Below are positions 1-8,366 of a stretch of 64,000 bases of DNA, piece after piece. Positions within the stretch are counted from its first letter, which is position 1, and each line of letters begins with the position of its first letter. This DNA comes from Anabaena cylindrica PCC 7122. GTDB lineage: Bacteria; Cyanobacteriota; Cyanobacteriia; Cyanobacteriales; Nostocaceae. A program made the position numbers and the translations under genes. The stretch is taken from positions 5,570,001 through 5,634,000 of the forward strand of contig NC_019771.1 in NCBI RefSeq assembly GCF_000317695.1, in the 5' to 3' direction. The notes beneath the pieces were generated by a model. The model had not been told where the DNA came from. It did no database searches and saw nothing but the letters and a program-made list of their open reading frames with translations.

Positions 1-125
1 CGGGAGAGGTTACCCGACATCAGGGCTTTGTAAAAATCTTCACTAAGAACGCCATACTTTTCTTCGTAGAGTGTTAGGCGGCGTTCTTGTAACTTCATTT
101 CAATGACTAATTCATGAATTTCCAT
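1..125 (-). CDS. Small hypothetical protein, 3' end outside window
   Basis: An open frame starts with ATG at 125 and runs off the left edge, giving 41 codons beginning MEIHELVIEMKLQERR and continuing with LYEEKYGVLSEDFYKAL. It lies 28 bp downstream of the AlbA_2-type gene on the same strand, so the two are probably co-transcribed. The pattern of a charged helix followed by YEEKYG..SEDFY resembles small cyanobacterial proteins of about 75-90 residues that often partner toxin-like genes. That resemblance is from memory and weak. The C-terminal half cannot be seen, so no function is assigned. Confidence 0.6.
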   Translation of the reverse strand, partial: MEIHELVIEMKLQERRLTLYEEKYGVLSEDFYKALMSGNLS

Positions 126-153
126 CGGTTACACCAAGATTATCAATGTTGAA

Positions 154-909
154 TTAGAAAGGTGAGTTAATAATATAGTAACCCACCCTGAAAAATATAA
201 GATTATGATCGCTAATTGGTAATTGTAGCGCCTGTTTTTGCAATTCTTGTAAAAACAATAAATCGGCAAGATATCTTTCAAAAGTATCTGCTAAAGAAGA
301 AAAAAGCAATCTTATTAAACTTCTTCCCTGCGGGAATTTACTCGATATATTAGGGCTATCTGGGCATATAATATTAGCTGATTGACCAGCGATGATAGCT
401 AAATTCTTATACTGTCTTAGAAAGACTAGTTTAGATTCTGTAGAATTATTTTCTTCATTAAGTATTTGTTCTATAATTTGATGTAAACACGATGATTTTT
501 TAATCTTATCTATGATAAATATTTCTTCAGGCGTAGCTTTCGATATTTCTGAGCCACGTCTGACAAAAACGCTTTGATCTTCAGTGATTACTAATCTAGC
601 TGATTTTTTAACTTCAATAGCGTATAAGCACTTATTGTCTATTAAAACCCAGTCATGGTTTACATCTGGATGTGGTCTAAGTCTCAAAATAGCTGAGTCA
701 ACAACTGCTGCTGCTGGTACATCGTCTGCTAAACCTACAATTTCAAGACATGATTGACTTTCCTTGACACCTATAATCAACCAGCCACCTTCAGTATTAG
801 CAAAAGCTGCAATAATACGTCCTAACAAACTTGGTGGTGGCAGCGTATACTTATATTTCAGAGTGGAACCTTCTGGCTGTAAAAGAAGGGTTTTTATATC
901 TTCCAGCAT
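154..909 (-). CDS. Schlafen AlbA_2-type putative DNA-binding protein
   Basis: This 251-residue protein carries the AlbA_2 (Schlafen-like, 'divergent AAA-4') domain in its first 130 residues. The region IIAAFANTEGGWLIIGV is the family signature, followed by an IEVKKS strand and the VFVRRGSEISKATPEEI end of the domain. The usual E.xE.K motif upstream of AFANTEGG is altered here to STLKYKYTLP, so nuclease-like chemistry, if the family has any, may be lost. The C-terminal 110 residues are helical and leucine-rich and match nothing I recognise. AlbA_2 proteins are nucleic-acid binding and occur in regulators and phage-defence loci. The small gene just downstream may be its partner. The domain call is good; the role is unknown. 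Confidence 0.8.
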   Translation of the reverse strand: MLEDIKTLLLQPEGSTLKYKYTLPPPSLLGRIIAAFANTEGGWLIIGVKESQSCLEIVGLADDVPAAAVVDSAILRLRPHPDVNHDWVLIDNKCLYAIEVKKSARLVITEDQSVFVRRGSEISKATPEEIFIIDKIKKSSCLHQIIEQILNEENNSTESKLVFLRQYKNLAIIAGQSANIICPDSPNISSKFPQGRSLIRLLFSSLADTFERYLADLLFLQELQKQALQLPISDHNLIFFRVGYYIINSPF

Positions 910-996
910 TATTGGAAACTATAATTAATAAGATTGCTTTTGTATCATTATCCAGCATAAAGTGTGTAATTAATCAGTCTTTGCAATTAAATTTAT

Positions 997-1284
997 TCAA
1001 ATATCTGTCCCTAAACTCTGAGCGTAAATCACCTCAATATTGCTACCAAATTGCAATTTATCTAAGGATTCTGTGAAAAACACAAAACCCTTATATGTAG
1101 TCACATATTTATATATTTTCGTAAAAAAACCTTCACTGGTGACAATGACAAGCGGCTCTTCACCCTTCGAGAGAATATTCAAAAAATCCTCTAACTTCAC
1201 ACAAACACCAGTTCCTCGATGAGTGAAAATACTCCCACCAATAGCAGCAGGTTGAGCAGCCGCGTCACCACTGTAATAGCTCAT
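997..1284 (-). CDS. Hypothetical protein, 95 aa
   Basis: A 95-residue protein that I do not recognise. It begins MSYYSGDAAAQPAAIGGS and has alternating strands such as EEPLVIVTSEGFF and KGFVFFTESLD, compatible with a small alpha/beta fold. There is no signal peptide, membrane segment or known motif. It sits in a run of minus-strand genes, 40 bp upstream (in the minus direction) of nothing conserved and 87 bp before the AlbA_2 gene, so it could belong to that transcript. A shorter plus-strand frame on the opposite strand is judged a shadow. Confidence 0.55.
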   Translation of the reverse strand: MSYYSGDAAAQPAAIGGSIFTHRGTGVCVKLEDFLNILSKGEEPLVIVTSEGFFTKIYKYVTTYKGFVFFTESLDKLQFGSNIEVIYAQSLGTDI

Positions 1285-1324
1285 TTGGCGCTAACTTTTA
1301 TATAATATTATTGACCTGCTGATT

Positions 1325-1744
1325 TTAAGCTTTTGTTTTAATTATTGGCTGTGAGGTTTGTAACGTTTGCGATAAACCCCAGTCTGGGCGCAATTTAGCC
1401 GCTTGACGTAAATAAATGTGGTGAATTGAGGCGGAAGTTGGTAAATAGGCGTGAATTAAAAACCGAATGCAACGCGGTAAACTGCCTTCAACGTGCATTT
1501 GCTGGACATCCAACATAGCTACACTATCCCATAAAGGACGACTGCGAGCGATCGCGGCTGGAAAAATAGCATCTAAATCTCGTGTGACAGAAAAAGTAAC
1601 GCTAATCATTTCTGTTGGTTGGAGTTCATTCCGTTGTTCCAGTTCATCAAGCAGTTCTGTCACCGCTTCTCGGATTGCTTCTACGCTATTATCTGCAACG
1701 GTTGTTGCGCCACGAATCGCTCGCATTTGCCATTCCACTTCCAA
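1325..1744 (-). CDS. aroH: Chorismate mutase, AroH class
   Basis: This 139-residue protein converts chorismate to prephenate, the first step towards phenylalanine and tyrosine, in the cytoplasm. It is the monofunctional AroH type (trimeric in Bacillus). The N-terminal MRAIRGATTV matches the family start, followed by AVTELLDELEQRN, ISVTFSVTRDLDAIFPA, MLDVQQMHVEGSLPRCIRF and the C-terminal RQAAKLRPDW. The active-site arginines (the Arg of RAIRG and that of PRCIRF) and the HVYL-like IHHIYLR stretch are present. An internal ATG six codons in (1726) is an equally good start. The next minus-strand gene is sppA upstream, separated by a 145-bp spacer holding a TTCCCTG tandem repeat. Confidence 0.93.
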   Translation of the reverse strand: MEVEWQMRAIRGATTVADNSVEAIREAVTELLDELEQRNELQPTEMISVTFSVTRDLDAIFPAAIARSRPLWDSVAMLDVQQMHVEGSLPRCIRFLIHAYLPTSASIHHIYLRQAAKLRPDWGLSQTLQTSQPIIKTKA

Positions 1745-1846
1745 AATCCTCCTATATTTTAGTCATTAGCTCAAAGACTATTACAGCAGATTGCAGGTTG
1801 CAGGAGGTACGAAATTTAAGCACAAAGCCATATACAACAAAACTTT

Positions 1847-1872
1847 CAACCCTGTTCCCTGTTCCCTGCTGT
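1847..1872. repeat. Short TTCCCTG-type tandem repeat
   Basis: A short direct repeat of a 7-bp unit (TTCCCTG) lies in the aroH-sppA spacer. The same unit recurs in the DUF3119-DUF3086 spacer near 5234-5262. Such heptamer repeats are typical of heterocystous cyanobacteria. Confidence 0.7.
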
Positions 1873-1889
1873 AACTATTGACAATTAAT

Positions 1890-2711
1890 TTACGGTCTAT
1901 ACAACCACAAAGGTAAACCACTTGTAGACATTTCAAATTCGAGCCAATCAATTCCAGCCCCAATTCCTGATTTCTTCAGACGACTCCCAGGTAGAACTCG
2001 ACTCAGCAATGGTTTACGTTCTTCTAGCGTATAGCAAGGAGTTTTTTCTGGATCAAGTCCGACTAATTCGGCTGTCCAGCGACGTGCATCTTCTTCTGTT
2101 CCCAAGCGGTCTACAACACCTAACTCTAAGGCTTGCTCTCCGGTGAAGATGCGGCCATCAGCAAAAGTTTTTACGGTGTCTACCGCTAAAGAACGTCCTT
2201 CGGCTACGGTTTGCACAAACTGCTGATAACTGACATCAATCAATTGTTGCAGAATATTCTCCTCTGGTTCTGTCAATTCCCGATCAAAAGACAAAATGTC
2301 TTTGTACGGTCCAGACTTAATCACCTTAAAGGAAACACCAACTTTTTCTAGGAGGCGTTCTAGGTTATTTCCCCGCAGAATCACGCCTATACTGCCTGTA
2401 ATCGTGCCGGGGTTAGCCACAATGTGTTCGGCTCCCATACCAATGTAAACGCCGCCAGAAGCCGAAATATTGCCAAAGCTGGCGACAATTTTAGTTTTTT
2501 TCTGCAACCGCCTCAGAGCGCTGTAGATTTCCTGGGAATCACCTACTGTACCGCCAGGACTATCTATGCGTAACAGTAAAGCTGGAAATTTCTTTTCTTC
2601 GACAGTTTTCAGAGCTTCTAATACCCGTTTGCGTGTAGCACTGGCGATCGCACCAGTAATTTCAATCCGAGCAATTTGTTTACGAAATCTGGGTTTAAAA
2701 GGCCAAACCAT
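1890..2711 (-). CDS. sppA: Signal peptide peptidase SppA, 36K short type
   Basis: This 273-residue serine protease of the S49 family degrades cleaved signal peptides at the membrane. The catalytic serine lies in GNISASGGVYIG near residue 100 and the lysine in KSGPYKDI near residue 152, forming the Ser-Lys dyad. RIDSPGG and GTITGSIGVI are the conserved flanking motifs. It is the short single-domain form, with no obvious N-terminal transmembrane helix, since MVWPFKPRFRKQIARIEI begins directly. It is separated from aroH by 145 bp on the same strand. Confidence 0.93.
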   Translation of the reverse strand: MVWPFKPRFRKQIARIEITGAIASATRKRVLEALKTVEEKKFPALLLRIDSPGGTVGDSQEIYSALRRLQKKTKIVASFGNISASGGVYIGMGAEHIVANPGTITGSIGVILRGNNLERLLEKVGVSFKVIKSGPYKDILSFDRELTEPEENILQQLIDVSYQQFVQTVAEGRSLAVDTVKTFADGRIFTGEQALELGVVDRLGTEEDARRWTAELVGLDPEKTPCYTLEERKPLLSRVLPGSRLKKSGIGAGIDWLEFEMSTSGLPLWLYRP

Positions 2712-3138
2712 GAGTTATCAATCACCTATTAATGAAACTAATATAAGATGCCCAGCGGTCAGACGACCTCTCTAACTCTGTTAAGAAAGGTGAGCAGCCA
2801 TAGAACTATTTAAAATCTTAAGGAAATTTTTATATTTCGCGTGTAGTTTTATTTGCTATATTTCTTCATGAAGGGATATGTATTTAAAGACTTATTTCTT
2901 TAGGTTAATTTTGGTCGTGATTGAACGAAGTCAAAACTTAAAGCTGTAAACAAAAATAACTGCATTACTCATAGCAAAGCTTTGTCTTTAGTAAATTGTG
3001 ACTAATGACAGTTTTAATTATTGTATAAATACTCAATTCTATCAAAATAACTTCAGTTACGAAGGATTAGTGATATGCTTTTGCGAGAATTAATAGGGCT
3101 GTAAGTTATCAAAAACCGCATAAAAACTGCTTAACATT
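2712..3138. other. Spacer without a supported gene
   Basis: This 427-bp AT-rich spacer holds the 5' region of sppA and the 3' side of the small membrane-protein gene, both on the minus strand. No open frame here has family features. I see no clear terminator or palindrome. Confidence 0.5.
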
Positions 3139-3435
3139 TTAAGAATCAATGCGGAGAATTTGACAGCGGTAATAAGCATAGATGTCAAACAGTCCACCCA
3201 CAAAACCGCAAGTCAGACTGATTACAAATAGACCATTGAGGGGACTACCAGTACCAAAGGTGGCAAGAAAATGCAGAATCTGAGTGGGGATATTCTCAGT
3301 TATGGCTTGTAAACCTGGGATGTAACCGGAAAGGCATAAAAAGACCAGTGTACCGCCGACAAAGAAAATAGGCGCGATAAAACTGAAAAGGGTCGTGAGT
3401 ACTAGAGATCGGAGAAAGTTGGCAAATATGCTCAT
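3139..3435 (-). CDS. Small membrane protein, 98 aa
   Basis: A 98-residue hydrophobic protein with two or three transmembrane segments: residues ~10-36 (LVLTTLFSFIAPIFFVGGT and onward) and ~65-85 (NGLFVISLTCGFVGGLFDIY). The short tail YYRCQILRIDS is probably cytosolic. No family recognised. It is flanked by two long spacers, so it is probably transcribed alone. Hydrophobicity and an uninterrupted frame support a real gene, but the function is unknown. Confidence 0.6.
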   Translation of the reverse strand: MSIFANFLRSLVLTTLFSFIAPIFFVGGTLVFLCLSGYIPGLQAITENIPTQILHFLATFGTGSPLNGLFVISLTCGFVGGLFDIYAYYRCQILRIDS

Positions 3436-3756
3436 GATCAGGCAAGCTCCGGGATTTAATGTAGACGATGGCTGAACAACTGCACGTCATCTTCTACAAT
3501 AAGTGCGATCGCTCCTGAACATTCAATATGTCAAAAATCTTAAGTTTTCATTAAAAGAGAACCCAATCAGTTTCATAAAATGCTGCCCCTAATTAAAGAG
3601 CTTGTAAACTCCAGAACCATTGGTTTATAGAACTTTTATCTTCAAAAATCGAATCTAAATGTATTACATCACGCTTAATAATAGATTCATTATTATGAGA
3701 AAGTATTTAAAGTAAGTTAACGTTTGACCTGAAAAAAAGAGAGACAAAAAAAATTC
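3436..3756. other. Divergent spacer upstream of the MlaE-like gene
   Basis: An AT-rich spacer of about 320 bp between the divergent small membrane gene and the permease. It holds one HIP1-like GCGATCGC near 3505. I could not fix promoters from the bases alone. Confidence 0.4.
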
Positions 3757-3821
3757 ATGAAAAATGAGCTATGACTTTCGCTATTCTTAAAGCAGTTACC
3801 GAGTTAGCTAAAGAACATTGA
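3757..3821 (+). promoter_or_regulatory. Chain of two tiny overlapping upstream ORFs
   Basis: A 5-codon frame (MKNEL, 3757-3774) is preceded by a purine-rich GAGAGA. It overlaps by ATGA a 16-codon frame starting at 3771 (MTFAILKAVTELAKEH, stop 3819-3821). The second stop overlaps the TTG start of the permease at 3818. The permease itself has no good ribosome site immediately upstream of its TTG, so translational coupling through these frames is possible. This is inference from layout only. Confidence 0.35.
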
Positions 3822-4615
3822 GCCAGACTATATCCAAATTCAGTTTAGGAGCATGGAGTCAGCGATTGCTGGCAGCGATTTTTTTGGGTGGACAAATCAT
3901 AATTCACCTACTTAAGGGCAAAATCCATCGACGCAATACCCTAGAGCAATTAGCCGCAGTTGGGCCAGACTCCCTATTTATCGCCTTAATCACAGCCATT
4001 TTCGTAGGTGCAGTATTTACCATTCAAGTAGCGCGGGAATTTATCAACTTTGGCGCAGGAAACCTAGTTGGTGGAGTTTTAGCGGTAGCCTTGACAAGGG
4101 AACTCACACCAGTGCTAACAGCAGTAATTTTGGCAGGAAGGGTTGGTTCTGCCTTTGCAGCGGAAATTGGAACAATGCGAGTTACAGAGCAAATTGATGC
4201 CCTGTTAATGTTAAAAACAGACCCAATTGATTACCTCGTTATTCCCAGACTCCTAGCTTGTTTATTAATGTTGCCCGTCTTAACCTTGCTATCCTTAATC
4301 ACTGGGATGTTTGGGGGATTGATCATTGCCACCAACATTTACAATCTCTCAGATACAGTATTTTTAGACTCAGCCCGTAACTTTCTGGGCATCTGGGATA
4401 TCTGTAGTGCGATGATTAAAGCCGGGTGCTTTGGTGTTTTAATAGCCATTATCGGCTGTAGCTGGGGTTTAACCACAACAGGAGGAGCTAAAGGTGTGGG
4501 ACAATCAACCACAACAGCTGTTGTGACAGCCTTGCTGATTATTTTTGTTAGCAACTTCTTTCTTTCTTGGTTAATGTTTCAGGGTCCTGGTAGTGGATTA
4601 TCACCAGGGATGTAA
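3818..4615 (+). CDS. MlaE-family lipid ABC transporter permease
   Basis: This 265-residue inner-membrane permease belongs to the MlaE (DUF140) family, which moves phospholipids or other lipids between envelope membranes with an MlaF-type ATPase and MlaD-type MCE proteins. The family core is visible: FIALITAIFVGAVFTIQVA, then GGVLAVALTRELTPVLTAV, AGRVGSAFAAEIGTMRVTEQ and the C-terminal GGAKGVGQSTTTAVV. About five or six hydrophobic helices are present. The start is TTG at 3818; the upstream bases hold small coupled frames rather than a classic ribosome site. In chloroplasts and cyanobacteria this family corresponds to TGD1. No ATPase gene is adjacent. Confidence 0.9.
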   Translation: MSQTISKFSLGAWSQRLLAAIFLGGQIIIHLLKGKIHRRNTLEQLAAVGPDSLFIALITAIFVGAVFTIQVAREFINFGAGNLVGGVLAVALTRELTPVLTAVILAGRVGSAFAAEIGTMRVTEQIDALLMLKTDPIDYLVIPRLLACLLMLPVLTLLSLITGMFGGLIIATNIYNLSDTVFLDSARNFLGIWDICSAMIKAGCFGVLIAIIGCSWGLTTTGGAKGVGQSTTTAVVTALLIIFVSNFFLSWLMFQGPGSGLSPGM

Positions 4616-4716
4616 AGGAGGCAGGAGGCAGGGAGAAAATTATTTATAATCTCTTCCCAGTGACCAATGACTAAAATAAAAGATTAATATCTACTGACAA
4701 AGCAGGAGAAAAAATT

Positions 4717-5103
4717 GTGACAAGTTCATTAGCGCCTAATTCTACCTCGACTGTGGAACTCAAGCCAAGTTACAATATCCCTGTCATCTTGGTGCTTGCA
4801 GCCATTCCTCTCCTGCTAGTACAACCTTGGGTAGGAGGAGTGTTTACGGTGATGGGTTTGTTTCTGATGTTGCAGGCTGTAACATTGCGTTGTCAATTCA
4901 CTGCCACCGACTTTGATATTTACCGAGGAGAAAAGTTAATTCGGCGTTTTCCTTATCAAGAATGGCAAAACTGGCGAATTTTCTGGAATAGAGTTCCCAT
5001 CTTGTTTTACTTTAAAGAAATTAATAGCATTCACTTTCTGCCTATTTTATTTGACCCCAACGCCTTAAAATCTTGCTTAGAACAGCGTTGTCCACGTATT
5101 TAG
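4717..5103 (+). CDS. DUF3119 family protein
   Basis: A 128-residue cyanobacterial and plastid-type protein of the DUF3119 family. Two hydrophobic segments (IPVILVLAAIPLLLVQPW and GGVFTVMGLFLMLQAV, residues ~20-57) are followed by a PH-like soluble part with FDIYRGEKLIRRFPYQEW and FKEINSIHFLPILFDP. The GTG start at 4717 is preceded by AGCAGGAG at good spacing. It follows the permease by 101 bp on the same strand and precedes DUF3086, an order I associate with other Nostocales. Function unknown; a membrane role is likely. Confidence 0.82.
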   Translation: MTSSLAPNSTSTVELKPSYNIPVILVLAAIPLLLVQPWVGGVFTVMGLFLMLQAVTLRCQFTATDFDIYRGEKLIRRFPYQEWQNWRIFWNRVPILFYFKEINSIHFLPILFDPNALKSCLEQRCPRI

Positions 5104-5233
5104 CGCTCAGTAGTTTGGATTGAATGCTTTAAAATTGTATAGCAGTTGCAAAATATTCAGGACATACACTGTTCATAAAATATGGCTTACGCCACGCTGC
5201 GCTACAGACACGAAGAAAGTTTCAACCCTTTTG

Positions 5234-5262
5234 CCTGTTCCCTGTTCCCTGTTCCCTGTTAT
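5234..5262. repeat. TTCCCTG tandem repeat
   Basis: Three to four copies of CCTGTTC lie upstream of the DUF3086 start. It is the same unit as the repeat near 1850. Confidence 0.7.
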
Positions 5263-5311
5263 ATATTTCTCAAAGCTATTTGTTCGCATCATTAGGAATT
5301 TACTATTGTTT

Positions 5312-6598
5312 ATGAACCCAGAGGAATCTCAAACCCCAAAACCAATTGATGAATGGTGGGAAGAAACGCCAGAACAAAATCCTACAGGTGAAAACCTAGA
5401 AATTATATCTTCTGAGTCAGTACAGAAAACAGAAGCGCCAACGTCAGCAGATAAACCACAAACAAATGATGTATCTTTTACATCATCCGTCGCTAATACA
5501 GAACCCGAAGATTTTACAGTAGAACCTACAGAAGAATCTAAAAGCGAGTTAGTACCACAATTAGCAGTAGAAACTGGGGTGCTGGAGTCAGAACCAGAGC
5601 TTAATTCACTATATGCACAAATAGGGCAACGAGTAGCCGATTTACAAGCAACTGAAGCCACACTAAAAGCGGAAATATCGGCATTACAAATTACTTACAA
5701 AACCCTTCAAGGACAAGTAAGTGAAACCCAAACGTCACTCTCGAAAATGGTGCAAGAGTCTTTGGTGCTGTTAGAACAACGCAAACAAGCACTGCAAATT
5801 TCTGTAGAACAACTAGAACGCCGTCAAGAACGTATTCGTAATGAAATGCGAACTACCTTTGCGGGAACATCTCAAGATTTGGCAATTCGAGTACAGGGTT
5901 TTAAAGACTATCTCACAGGTAGTTTACAAGATTTAGCATCAGCAGCAGAGCAATTGCAACTTGTTCCGGCTGTGAGGGAACGCGAAAAACCAGCAGTGAA
6001 AGAGGCTAAACCTGTTGAACAACAGCCACCTACATTGCAACTGGCCCAACAACAGTTTCAAGATACAACCAAACAAATTCGCCGTTTAATTGACCAATAC
6101 CGCAACCAACCCGATTATTATGGTGCTGTGTGGCAGTTGCGACGGACCTTTGAACCAATTCATGCAGAACGAGTTTCTAATTGGTTTTTCACCTTGGGGG
6201 GACGGGGTGCTTTACGGACAATGGGTAGCCGTTTGCAGAATATCTTGATTGCGTCGGCGGTGATTTCCATATTACACAAGTTACATGGAGAGAGGGTGCG
6301 TACTCTAATTTTAGCGAATACACCGGAACGTTTAGGTGAATGGCGACGCGGTTTACAAGATTGTTTGGGAATTGGCCGTCCTGATTTTGGCCCTGATAGA
6401 GGTGTGGTTTTGTTTGAAGCACCTACAGCTTTAGCCCAAAAAGCAGATAGATTGGTTAAAGCCAATCAATTGCCTTTAATTATCATTGATGATTCAGAGG
6501 AGCAAATTAGCTTAGGATTGTTACAATTCCCTTTGTGGTTAGCTTTTGCACCTGACCCCAAAACCATGAGAGATCGTGATTTTGATGATGAATTTTAA
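5312..6598 (+). CDS. DUF3086 domain protein
   Basis: A 428-residue cyanobacterial protein. I place the start at ATG 5312 (MNPEESQTPKP) because the longer in-frame extension reads through a repetitive spacer. Residues ~1-110 are acidic and low complexity. Residues ~110-200 form a coiled coil (QIGQRVADLQATEATLKAEI onward). The C-terminal ~210 residues are the conserved DUF3086 part, with DYYGAVWQLRRTFEPIH, NWFFTLGGRGALRTMGSR and a RossmannoidlikeSEGMENT RVRTLILANTPERLGEWRR followed by LPLIIIDDSEEQI. It sits between DUF3119 and plsY. Function is not known. Confidence 0.85.
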   Translation: MNPEESQTPKPIDEWWEETPEQNPTGENLEIISSESVQKTEAPTSADKPQTNDVSFTSSVANTEPEDFTVEPTEESKSELVPQLAVETGVLESEPELNSLYAQIGQRVADLQATEATLKAEISALQITYKTLQGQVSETQTSLSKMVQESLVLLEQRKQALQISVEQLERRQERIRNEMRTTFAGTSQDLAIRVQGFKDYLTGSLQDLASAAEQLQLVPAVREREKPAVKEAKPVEQQPPTLQLAQQQFQDTTKQIRRLIDQYRNQPDYYGAVWQLRRTFEPIHAERVSNWFFTLGGRGALRTMGSRLQNILIASAVISILHKLHGERVRTLILANTPERLGEWRRGLQDCLGIGRPDFGPDRGVVLFEAPTALAQKADRLVKANQLPLIIIDDSEEQISLGLLQFPLWLAFAPDPKTMRDRDFDDEF

Positions 6599-6599
6599 T

Positions 6600-6645
6600 T
6601 TGGTGATTAGTGATTAGTGATTAGTGATTGGTCATTGGTCATGAT
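6600..6645. repeat. TGATTAG and GTCATTG tandem repeats
   Basis: Just after the DUF3086 stop are about four TGATTAG units followed by TGGTCAT units. Related GACCAATGACCAAT repeats flank the palindromic element at 9777-9867. Confidence 0.75.
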
Positions 6646-6748
6646 TTTTTCATCTAGACTAGTGACCAAATAATTACTAATTCTTAATTGAAAAGGGTAC
6701 AAGCTCTAACTGATTGAAATCACGTTGGTGTAGTCTTCTGGAAGCACT

Positions 6749-6774
6749 ATTACGAATTACGAATTACGAATTAT
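6749..6774. repeat. ATTACGA heptamer repeat upstream of plsY
   Basis: Three tandem ATTACGA units lie immediately before the plsY start codon. The reverse complement of the same heptamer makes up the repeat at 41131-41164. Confidence 0.8.
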
Positions 6775-6775
6775 T

Positions 6776-7456
6776 ATGGCTATTTGGTTAACTTTGTGTG
6801 GGGCAGTTGTTTTATTAGCTTACCTATTGGGTTCTTTCCCTACTGGGTATATTGCCGGGAAGCTGTTAAAAGGTATTGATATTCGGGAAGTTGGGTCTGG
6901 TTCAACGGGTGCAACAAATGTACTGAGAACTTTAGGAAAAGTTCCAGGGGCTTTTGTGTTATTAATTGATTGTTTAAAGGGAGTTTTAGCAATAAATTTC
7001 GTTTATACTTTATTTAATCTAGCACCCAGTCAAAATTTAATTCCATCAACATTAAATGTAGAAATATGGCAACCTTGGTTAGGAACATTAGCCGGATTAG
7101 CTGCCATTTTAGGTCATAGTAAATCAGTTTTTTTAGGTTTTACTGGTGGTAAATCTGTAGCTACTGGTGTGGGGATTTTGTTAGCCTTAAGTTGGCAGGT
7201 TGGATTATCCACAATAGGTGTTTTTGCTGTTGTTGTAGCGATATCCAAAATTGTGTCTTTGAGTTCTATTGCTGGTGCTGTTGCTGTTTCTATTCTGATG
7301 GTAATTTTCCATCAACCTTTACCCTATATTTTACTTGGTGTCGCTGGGGGTTTGTATGTAATTATCCGTCACCGCAGTAATATTGAAAGATTGCTGGCAG
7401 GTACTGAACCAAAAATTGGACAGAAGGTAGAGACAGAAATGGAACAGACAGTATAA
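6776..7456 (+). CDS. plsY: Glycerol-3-phosphate acyltransferase PlsY
   Basis: This 226-residue integral membrane enzyme transfers the acyl group from acyl-phosphate to glycerol-3-phosphate, forming lysophosphatidic acid in phospholipid synthesis. Family motifs are clear: LLGSFPTGYIAGK near the N-terminus, VGSGSTGATNVLRTLGK, ILGHSKSVFLGFTGGKSVATG and a C-terminal RHRSNIERLLAGTEPKIG. Four to six transmembrane helices are predicted by eye. The start at 6776 follows the ATTACGA repeat directly, which leaves no normal ribosome site. The gene is followed by a strong bidirectional terminator. Confidence 0.95.
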   Translation: MAIWLTLCGAVVLLAYLLGSFPTGYIAGKLLKGIDIREVGSGSTGATNVLRTLGKVPGAFVLLIDCLKGVLAINFVYTLFNLAPSQNLIPSTLNVEIWQPWLGTLAGLAAILGHSKSVFLGFTGGKSVATGVGILLALSWQVGLSTIGVFAVVVAISKIVSLSSIAGAVAVSILMVIFHQPLPYILLGVAGGLYVIIRHRSNIERLLAGTEPKIGQKVETEMEQTV

Positions 7457-7590
7457 TTCTTGGGAAGGGCAAATTGTCAGTTCTAATGATAGGTTAACTT
7501 TGTGTAGATAATAAGCTTTTACCCAGATAAATTAAATCAACAGCGTCATCGTGGTTTTTAATCTTGCACTCCCATTTAATAATTATAAAA

Positions 7591-7624
7591 GCCGCTAGAA
7601 AATATTAATTCTAGCGGTTTTCTA
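7591..7624. terminator. Bidirectional intrinsic terminator
   Basis: A perfect 9-bp stem (CCGCTAGAA at 7592-7600 with TTCTAGCGG at 7609-7617) is followed by TTTT on the plus strand and preceded by AAAA, so it can end both plsY and the convergent peptide gene. Confidence 0.85.
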
Positions 7625-7661
7625 ATTTCTATTTAAGTCTATTATGCCGTAAATTAATTGG

Positions 7662-7880
7662 TTATATTTCTCTTGGTGCTAGGAATGTATCAAGTATTGG
7701 TATATCAAATGTTGGTGTTGATGGTGTTGATATATCAAATATTGGTATTGATGGTGTTGGTATATCAAATGTTGGTATTGATGGTGTGTTTAAAGGGGCT
7801 ATCAAAGAATCTAATGTTACACTACCGGAAACACTTTCTTGCTGTTCAATAGATAAGCTTGTGAACAGTTTGTTATTCAT
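7662..7880 (-). CDS. Bacteriocin/RiPP-like precursor peptide with repeat core
   Basis: A 72-residue frame starting at 7880, preceded by an AGGA ribosome site, encodes a leader MNNKLFTSLSIEQQESVSGS. The LF..LS.EQQE.V.G pattern, ending in a double-small-residue site, matches the leader of cyanobacterial bacteriocin-like (CTB-type) peptides that I know from Nostocales. The tail contains three tandem copies of a 10-residue unit: TPSIPTFDIP, TPSIPIFDIS and TPSTPTFDIP. No modification enzyme or peptidase-ABC transporter is in the window, so it would have to be matured in trans. It is convergent with plsY across a shared terminator. The longer upstream extension of the frame lacks family features. 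Confidence 0.6.
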   Translation of the reverse strand: MNNKLFTSLSIEQQESVSGSVTLDSLIAPLNTPSIPTFDIPTPSIPIFDISTPSTPTFDIPILDTFLAPREI

Positions 7881-8366
7881 AATTTTTGTTTTCCTATGTA
7901 CCAGACATTGACTGTAGCGAATAGTTTTGAAGCTATTGTGACCACAAATTAATACTAGAAAATATGACTGTTGCATAAAAGCGTATTTGACAATTATTTT
8001 TACTTGAATTGAGTATAGACACACACATTAAAGCCACTTAATTCATGTCTATGGTTTTGAATATAAAAAAATAACCAATATTTACTACACTCCTCAGCGA
8101 TAATTTATAGCCATTTAGGGTTACTCACACAATTGATTACAATGCTTTTAATCGAGTGAAATTAAATATAGATGTTATTACTAGTATTTGGATCTAAAAT
8201 TAGGCTTAAATACTTGTATGTGCATTAATAAAAACACATAAAAAAGCAAAGTTGTTTTTATCAAAAAATGTGATATGATTAGTAGTTCTCTAAAAACGTG
8301 CTGGGTGAAGAACGTAGAGATAAAACTCAGCACATCTACAACACTCAGCACGAAGAACTCTAGTTT
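7881..8366. other. Divergent spacer with an inverted repeat before der
   Basis: A 486-bp AT-rich spacer between the peptide gene and der. CGTGCTGGGT (8297-8306) is nearly complementary to ACTCAGCACG (8343-8352), and a further ACTCAGCACA copy lies between. The hairpin would sit 14 bp before the der start codon and could affect its translation. No gene is supported in the spacer. Confidence 0.5.

Noticed and set aside
5120..5311. N-terminal extension of the DUF3086 frame
   Set aside because: It reads through a TTCCCTG repeat and lacks homology; ATG 5312 is the better start.
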